This document shows positions 13,968-17,523 of a stretch of 17,523 bases of DNA, in pieces (the first letter of the stretch is position 1; the number at the start of each line of letters is the position of its first letter). This DNA comes from Collinsella sp. (GTDB lineage Bacteria; Actinomycetota; Coriobacteriia; Coriobacteriales; Coriobacteriaceae): the NCBI GenBank assembly GCA_022720335.1, contig JAIHVJ010000015.1, positions 1 to 17,523 of the forward strand, read 5' to 3'. Under the pieces are notes generated by a model. The model did not search any database and had not been told where the DNA came from. It saw nothing but the letters and a program-made list of their open reading frames with translations. The position numbers and the translations under genes were made by a program.

Positions 13968-15068
13968 TTAGAGGCCAAAGGCGGATAGGATGAGGCCCCA
14001 GCCGGCGCCGATGACGTACATCATGATCAGGAACAGGACGTTTTCGCGAGCGCTGCGGTTGGTGCGGAACAGGACCAGGTAGCCCACGCCGGCGGAAATG
14101 AGCGTGCCGGCGAGCATCGGCGCCAACTGTAGCGCGCCCTCCAGGTACAGCTGCGTGATGACCACGCTGGCCGAGCAGTTGGGAATCAACCCGACAAGCG
14201 CCGAACCCAGGACAGCGAGCGTCTCGTTGCCGCGCAGGAACTGCTCGATTGCAGACTCGCCAAAGGTCTCGAGGACGGCGACCAGAATCAGCGTCACCAG
14301 GAAAATGAATACCGATACCTGAACGGTGTGCGAGATGGCGCTGCGGATGATTGACAGAACGGGCGCGCCCTCGTGGGAGTGGCTGTGGTCGTGGCCGTGG
14401 TGGTGCTCGTGCTCGTCCGCGTGACCATGGTCGTGGCTGAGGTCGTGACCGTGCCCATGCCCGTGGCCGTCCTCATCCTCGTCACAGCCGCAATGGTCGC
14501 GCTCGCACAGCTCGTGGATGTGATCGGCGCTCACGCCCGCCTCGGCCACTTCGTCGATGATGTCACCACCCGTGTGGTCGTCGTGCGCGCAGTTCACATG
14601 GGCCGGATTGGCAGCCGTCCCCAGCACGGTACGGCGAATCGCCGCATGCGCGCGGGCATTACGACGAAGGCCGCGGATGGCCGCATCCACGATAAAGCCC
14701 GTGACCAGCGCAATCAGCGCCTTCGAGGCGAGCAGCATCGCCATGGTCTGCACGGGAACCTGCTCGGCAAGCAACAACGGCAGCATCTCGTCTGAGGTCG
14801 AGAGGAAAACCGCAACCAGCGTGCCCAGCGTCACGACGCGGCCGGCGTACAGCGTTGCTGCCATGGCCGAAAACCCGCACTGTGGCACCATGCCCAACAA
14901 CGATCCGACAACCGGACCCGCGGCGCCGGCGCGCTTGATAGCGCCGTTGACGCGGTCGCCAGCAACGTGCTCAAGTGTCTCGAGGGCAAGATACGTAACC
15001 AACAAAAACGGCACCAGGGACAGCGTGTCCTTGCCGGCGTCGAGCAGAATATCAATCAGCAAATCCAT
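13968..15068 (-). CDS. Putative manganese/heavy-metal exporter (10-TM permease, His-rich loop)
   Basis: An integral membrane protein of 366 residues of the family annotated as putative 10-TM heavy-metal exporter or manganese transporter (ArsP_2-like). Two hydrophobic halves each carry a matching motif: GMVPQCGFSA at 59-69 and GLIPNCSASV at 293-302, indicating internal duplication. Between them a cytosolic or periplasmic loop of about 90 residues holds 21 histidines (157-232) with acidic residues and CGC, a likely metal-binding stretch. The ATG at 15068 is chosen because AAAGG lies ten bases upstream and MDLLIDILLD begins the first helix; an in-frame ATG at 15092 lacks a site. A promoter with an overlapping palindrome lies upstream, suggesting metal regulation. 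Metal identity is not shown by sequence. Confidence 0.85.
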   Translation of the reverse strand: MDLLIDILLDAGKDTLSLVPFLLVTYLALETLEHVAGDRVNGAIKRAGAAGPVVGSLLGMVPQCGFSAMAATLYAGRVVTLGTLVAVFLSTSDEMLPLLLAEQVPVQTMAMLLASKALIALVTGFIVDAAIRGLRRNARAHAAIRRTVLGTAANPAHVNCAHDDHTGGDIIDEVAEAGVSADHIHELCERDHCGCDEDEDGHGHGHGHDLSHDHGHADEHEHHHGHDHSHSHEGAPVLSIIRSAISHTVQVSVFIFLVTLILVAVLETFGESAIEQFLRGNETLAVLGSALVGLIPNCSASVVITQLYLEGALQLAPMLAGTLISAGVGYLVLFRTNRSARENVLFLIMMYVIGAGWGLILSAFGL

Positions 15069-15111
15069 GACGGATGGAACCTTTCGTGTCATTCGGCAGC
15101 ATTGTAAAAGT

Positions 15112-15158
15112 CCTAGCGGTCAACTAGGGTATTGTAGTTGTCCCGGGCGTGGTGCCAA
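15112..15158 (-). promoter_or_regulatory. Exporter promoter with CCTAG-N7-CTAGG operator candidate
   Basis: On minus, TTGGCA (15158-15153) and TACAAT (15136-15131) are separated by 16 bases, a good sigma-70 promoter pointing at the exporter gene. Just after the -10, where transcription should begin, CCTAG (15112-15116) and CTAGG (15124-15128) form an inverted repeat with a seven-base spacer. Position and symmetry fit a repressor operator; the CTAGG half-site recalls sites of DtxR/MntR-type metal regulators but is not a full match. Confidence 0.5.
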
Positions 15159-15168
15159 TAGTTGCCCA

Positions 15169-15177
15169 TGGTAAACT
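15169..15177 (+). promoter_or_regulatory. Candidate extended -10 promoter of the exonuclease gene
   Basis: TGGTAAACT is an extended -10 (TG, one base, TAAACT) about 63 bases before the ATG at 15240, with no clear -35. It lies back to back with the exporter promoter, so the two genes are divergently transcribed from one short region. Confidence 0.3.
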
Positions 15178-15239
15178 ATCATCTCGCCATAACTCAGTGA
15201 CCCTGAGCCGCGCAACGCGGCCTGTACAAGGAGCAGCGT

Positions 15240-16208
15240 ATGAACGTTTCACAAGCGCTCGAATACGAGCGCCAGCCGTTTATCCCCATGTTTATCTACG
15301 GCGATCACGGCGCCATGGAGTCCGAGCGTCAGAAGGGCGAGGAGGCCCTCAAGGTGCTCGAGAGCGAGTACTTTACCGCCGAGGGCGACCCCGGCTTTGA
15401 CTTTGCCACCGTGCGCGACCTGGCCGACCGCAACCGCGACCTGTGCGACCAGATCGGCGAGGCGCGCCTGCGCAACGTGACGCCCGCGACGCTTTCGCGC
15501 GGTCTGTCCGATGCCGACACCTGCGCCGCCATCGGCAAGATGCAAAAGCGCACCGCGGCGTCAGTCATGCGCGAGATCCGCGGCGACCGCGACGCGCTCG
15601 GCGTGGCCTACGCCCGCAAGCCCATCCAGGGCACGGTGCTGGGCATCGACATCGAGACCACCGGTCGCGCGCCCGAGCGCGGCTATATTATCAACGTGGG
15701 CTGGGAGATCATGGACCTCACCAGCGACGCCGTTCCGCACGATGCCGAGGCGCACTACTGCGGCCTGCCCGATGTCTATCGCGGCGAGGACGTGCCGCTG
15801 TCGAATATCCACCACATCACGTGGGACGACATCGACGGCAAAAAGCCGTTCCGCGAGAACAAGGAGTTGCAGAAGCAGCTGCTCAAGCTCATGAAGAAGT
15901 ATCCGTACATGGCGCACAACGCCGCCTTCGAGGACAGCTGGTTCAAGATCCACCTGGACGGCTACGCCGAGGCGCGCCGCGCGGGCAAGATCATCGTCAT
16001 CGACTCGCGCCAGATCTGCCGTAGCCTGGACGCCGACGTACGCTCGCTCCCCCGTGAGTCCGCGCCCGCCGCGCTCGAGAATTGGGCACGCCGTCGCGGC
16101 ACCCTCGCCGCCGACGCCAACGAGCAGCACCTGGGCCTCGACGACACCGACCTCATGCTCCGCACCGTCCAAGCCGAATTCAACCTCAAGAACCTGTTTG
16201 CGAAGTAG
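15240..16208 (+). CDS. DEDDh-family 3'-5' exonuclease domain protein
   Basis: A 322-residue protein whose C-terminal part is a DnaQ-type exonuclease. The DEDDh residues are in place: D137 and E139 in GIDIETTG, D232 in AHNAAFEDSW, and the H297-x4-D302 pair in HLGLDDTD. This fold removes nucleotides from the 3' end of DNA or RNA with two metal ions; the substrate is unknown. The first 130 residues, rich in charged residues and including KMQKRTAASVMREI, do not match a domain I know. The ATG has AAGGAG six bases upstream. It stands alone, divergent from the exporter gene and closed by its own terminator, so it does not look like part of a polymerase operon. Alternatives are an oligoribonuclease-like or DNA repair enzyme. 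Confidence 0.88.
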   Translation: MNVSQALEYERQPFIPMFIYGDHGAMESERQKGEEALKVLESEYFTAEGDPGFDFATVRDLADRNRDLCDQIGEARLRNVTPATLSRGLSDADTCAAIGKMQKRTAASVMREIRGDRDALGVAYARKPIQGTVLGIDIETTGRAPERGYIINVGWEIMDLTSDAVPHDAEAHYCGLPDVYRGEDVPLSNIHHITWDDIDGKKPFRENKELQKQLLKLMKKYPYMAHNAAFEDSWFKIHLDGYAEARRAGKIIVIDSRQICRSLDADVRSLPRESAPAALENWARRRGTLAADANEQHLGLDDTDLMLRTVQAEFNLKNLFAK

Positions 16209-16278
16209 TGAAGTCGATCGCGATAACACCCATAACAGCACAGCGTAAATAGCAGCAAGCCAGACGAACGCACAGAAG

Positions 16279-16313
16279 ACGGGGCACGGCCTTTCGACCG
16301 CGCCCCGTTTTGC
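16279..16313 (+). terminator. Rho-independent terminator after the exonuclease gene
   Basis: ACGGGGC (16279-16285) pairs with GCCCCGT (16302-16308), and CGG/CCG continue the stem past one unpaired base on each side; TTTTGC follows. It is 70 bases after the stop. Good stem, short T-run. Confidence 0.8.
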
Positions 16314-16360
16314 ATTCTCGCGGCAAAGAACGCCGCCTTCCACTCATTTTGAAATACGCC

Positions 16361-16387
16361 CATCTACATTTTTTGAGTTGCGCGGTT
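16361..16387 (-). repeat. 27-bp repeat core, copy A (inverted)
   Basis: Read on minus this begins AACCGC and ends AAAAAATGTAGATG. It agrees with copy B at 23 of 27 positions. Similarity extends weakly outward: both copies follow TGAGT and precede, some 15-25 bases later, AAATGAG. It lies 143 bases from copy B in the opposite orientation. Confidence 0.6.
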
Positions 16388-16530
16388 TACTCAGCTCCCC
16401 GCCGATGCCTTTTTCGCCGTTGCGGAGCCAAAAACCATTCTAAAACCGACTGGTCCGGCGCCCAAACACCTGGTTCCGGTCAAAAATTGCACGACAGACG
16501 CAGTTCCATCGACTAATTTACATGAGTCAA

Positions 16531-16557
16531 AACCGCCTAACTCGAAAAATGCAGATG
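16531..16557 (+). repeat. 27-bp repeat core, copy B
   Basis: Read on plus this begins AACCGC and ends AAAAATGCAGATG, matching copy A in 23 of 27 positions. It points toward the gene at 16731. The element could be a dispersed repeat or the arm of an invertible segment. Confidence 0.6.
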
Positions 16558-16730
16558 ATATCTACGGGAATTCGCCCAAATGAGGCCAAGTAACGGAAAA
16601 CTCTCCATTGGCGCCAACCGTTCAACCGCGCATCGGGCGAAAACTACCGTTCGCAGAAGATACACCGCGTTTCGGCGCCGTTGCCCGATGCCCTCAGTGT
16701 GCAGAACACAAGCTATGTCATGATGCGCAT

Positions 16731-17450
16731 ATGGGAATCGTTCTGTCACATGCCACGGCACGGGCCGTATACCAAGCAGCCGAGTCGGTCGCGCTATTCA
16801 CGACCGATCACATACCCATGGAAAAGATCAGGGCATCCATCCCAACCGAGCCCGACCTGCAGACGGCCCAATCGTGGCTGAACGGAAAAGGCATCGAGTC
16901 CAAGACCATCCACGTCCTGACGTACTCCAATAACGCCCGAAGGCATTGCGATAGATGCGTTTGCCATCGTACACGCTATACCTTCGACTCGGAAAGCTAC
17001 CTTGGGCTCGAGGCTGGCGTCTATATCGTTGACATCAAACTATGCGCCCTGCAAGCCGCAAACGATCTCAGCCTTCGGGAACTTGTTGAATACTACTTTG
17101 AAATCTGTGGCTCCTACACACTCGGCGCATCCGACGAAACAGGATATCGTGAGCGCCCCGCCCTAACCAACACCGAAGCGCTCAGGAACTTCTTTTCCCA
17201 GGCATCGGGCTATCGCGGCTCAAACAATGCAATCAAGGCGCTTGGATATGTGCGCGACGGCTGCCGCTCTCCGCTCGAAACGGCTTTCGTCATGATGCTC
17301 ACAATGCCCAAATCCGAGGGCGGCTTTGGTATTCGCGCCATCAAAACTGACTTTCCGATCCCGGTTCCCAAAAGATACTCTGCCCTTACGAGGCGCACCG
17401 TGTTCTACTTCGACGCGCTGCTCGAGATCGCGTCGAAAATGTTGGTGTAA
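16731..17450 (+). CDS. Coriobacterial family protein, cut before its nuclease motif
   Basis: A 239-residue relative of the protein at 7248-8297 in its second half. Shared blocks are EICGSY at 124-129 (compare YEMCGTF), an alanine-rich helix, then SPLETAFVMMLTMPKSEGGFG at about 180-200 (compare SPLEVQASML then GGEGLR). The N-terminus MGIVLSHATARAVYQAA is of the kind seen in other family members, and CDRCVCHR may bind metal. Typical members continue past Y-x-D-L/A-L into a V-E-Y-D/E strand of the Vsr/DUF559 fold; here the frame stops with TAA right after YFDALLEIASKMLV, so the catalytic end is absent. I checked the next bases in the other frames and saw no continuation. The ATG at 16731 is chosen by family start; a TTG at 16608 would add 41 unrelated residues. 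It may be a 3'-truncated pseudogene. Confidence 0.62.
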   Translation: MGIVLSHATARAVYQAAESVALFTTDHIPMEKIRASIPTEPDLQTAQSWLNGKGIESKTIHVLTYSNNARRHCDRCVCHRTRYTFDSESYLGLEAGVYIVDIKLCALQAANDLSLRELVEYYFEICGSYTLGASDETGYRERPALTNTEALRNFFSQASGYRGSNNAIKALGYVRDGCRSPLETAFVMMLTMPKSEGGFGIRAIKTDFPIPVPKRYSALTRRTVFYFDALLEIASKMLV

Positions 17451-17523
17451 GGGTGACGCCCTAGCGCCCGTTTAACGAAGAACGGCCTTCGTCCTAGAAT
17501 CTGAAATCACCACAACAACAGGT

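Larger units (their letters stand above)
16314..16730. other. Intergenic region with an inverted repeat pair, no recognised gene
   Basis: About 400 bases with no convincing coding frame; frames of 68 and 74 codons here have no ribosome site or family resemblance. It carries two diverged inverted copies of a 27-base core (listed separately) and the related outer sequences AAATGAG near both outer ends. No clear sigma-70 promoter was found between or after them, although it should contain the promoter of the gene at 16731. Confidence 0.5.

Noticed and set aside
17475..17492. ACGAAG/CTTCGT hairpin after the last gene as its terminator
   Set aside because: Only 6 bp and no T-run follows, so it is not convincing.
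1..17523. CRISPR array, tRNA, rRNA, transposase or prophage genes
   Set aside because: No regularly spaced direct repeats, tRNA-like T-loop with matching acceptor stem, rRNA sequence or mobile-element protein motif was found on either strand.

Overview
The window looks like chromosomal DNA of a gut actinobacterium of the class Coriobacteriia, most likely Collinsella or a close relative. This rests on the high GC, the strongly GC-biased third codon positions, AAGGAG-type ribosome sites, the serC-serA-DUF1015 neighbourhood, and two members of a protein family I associate with Collinsella. The genus is an inference from recognition, not from a search.

Left end (1-3901, minus strand): the promoter-proximal half of a BREX phage-defence operon, in the order brxA, brxB, brxC, then the first codons of a further gene running off the left edge. 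Two things stand out. brxA begins inside a run of ten G, and one base fewer would join it to a better-supplied upstream start, so it looks like a phase-variable (or miscounted) locus. brxC stops at 793 residues, where the family usually runs to about 1200.

3902-4540: the brxA leader, with a 9-bp inverted repeat, then a tiny antitoxin-like gene with its own palindrome, then the serC promoter region.

4541-6976: serC and serA, the first two dedicated enzymes of phosphoserine formation in reverse genomic order, closed by a strong terminator. 6977-8297: an AT-richer spacer and a minus-strand gene of a Coriobacterial family with a Vsr/DUF559-like nuclease end. 8452-10401: an M20 metallopeptidase and a minimal DUF1015 protein in one operon, ending at a shared terminator.

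10531-12481 (minus): two tandem histidine phosphatases (a possible source of the phosphoserine phosphatase that the serC/serA set lacks here), a perfect 13-bp palindromic repeat, and a nitroreductase. 12716-13801 (plus): a six-helix HdeD-type membrane protein coupled directly to a YaiI/YqxD PIN-like protein. 13968-15068 (minus): a putative manganese/heavy-metal exporter with a very His-rich loop, ending in an unusually long hairpin and preceded by a promoter with a CCTAG-N7-CTAGG palindrome. 15240-16208 (plus): a DEDDh 3'-5' exonuclease with a terminator. The right end (16312-17523) has an inverted pair of 27-bp repeats and then a second, C-terminally cut member of the Coriobacterial family.

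No rRNA, tRNA, CRISPR array, transposase or phage gene was recognised.
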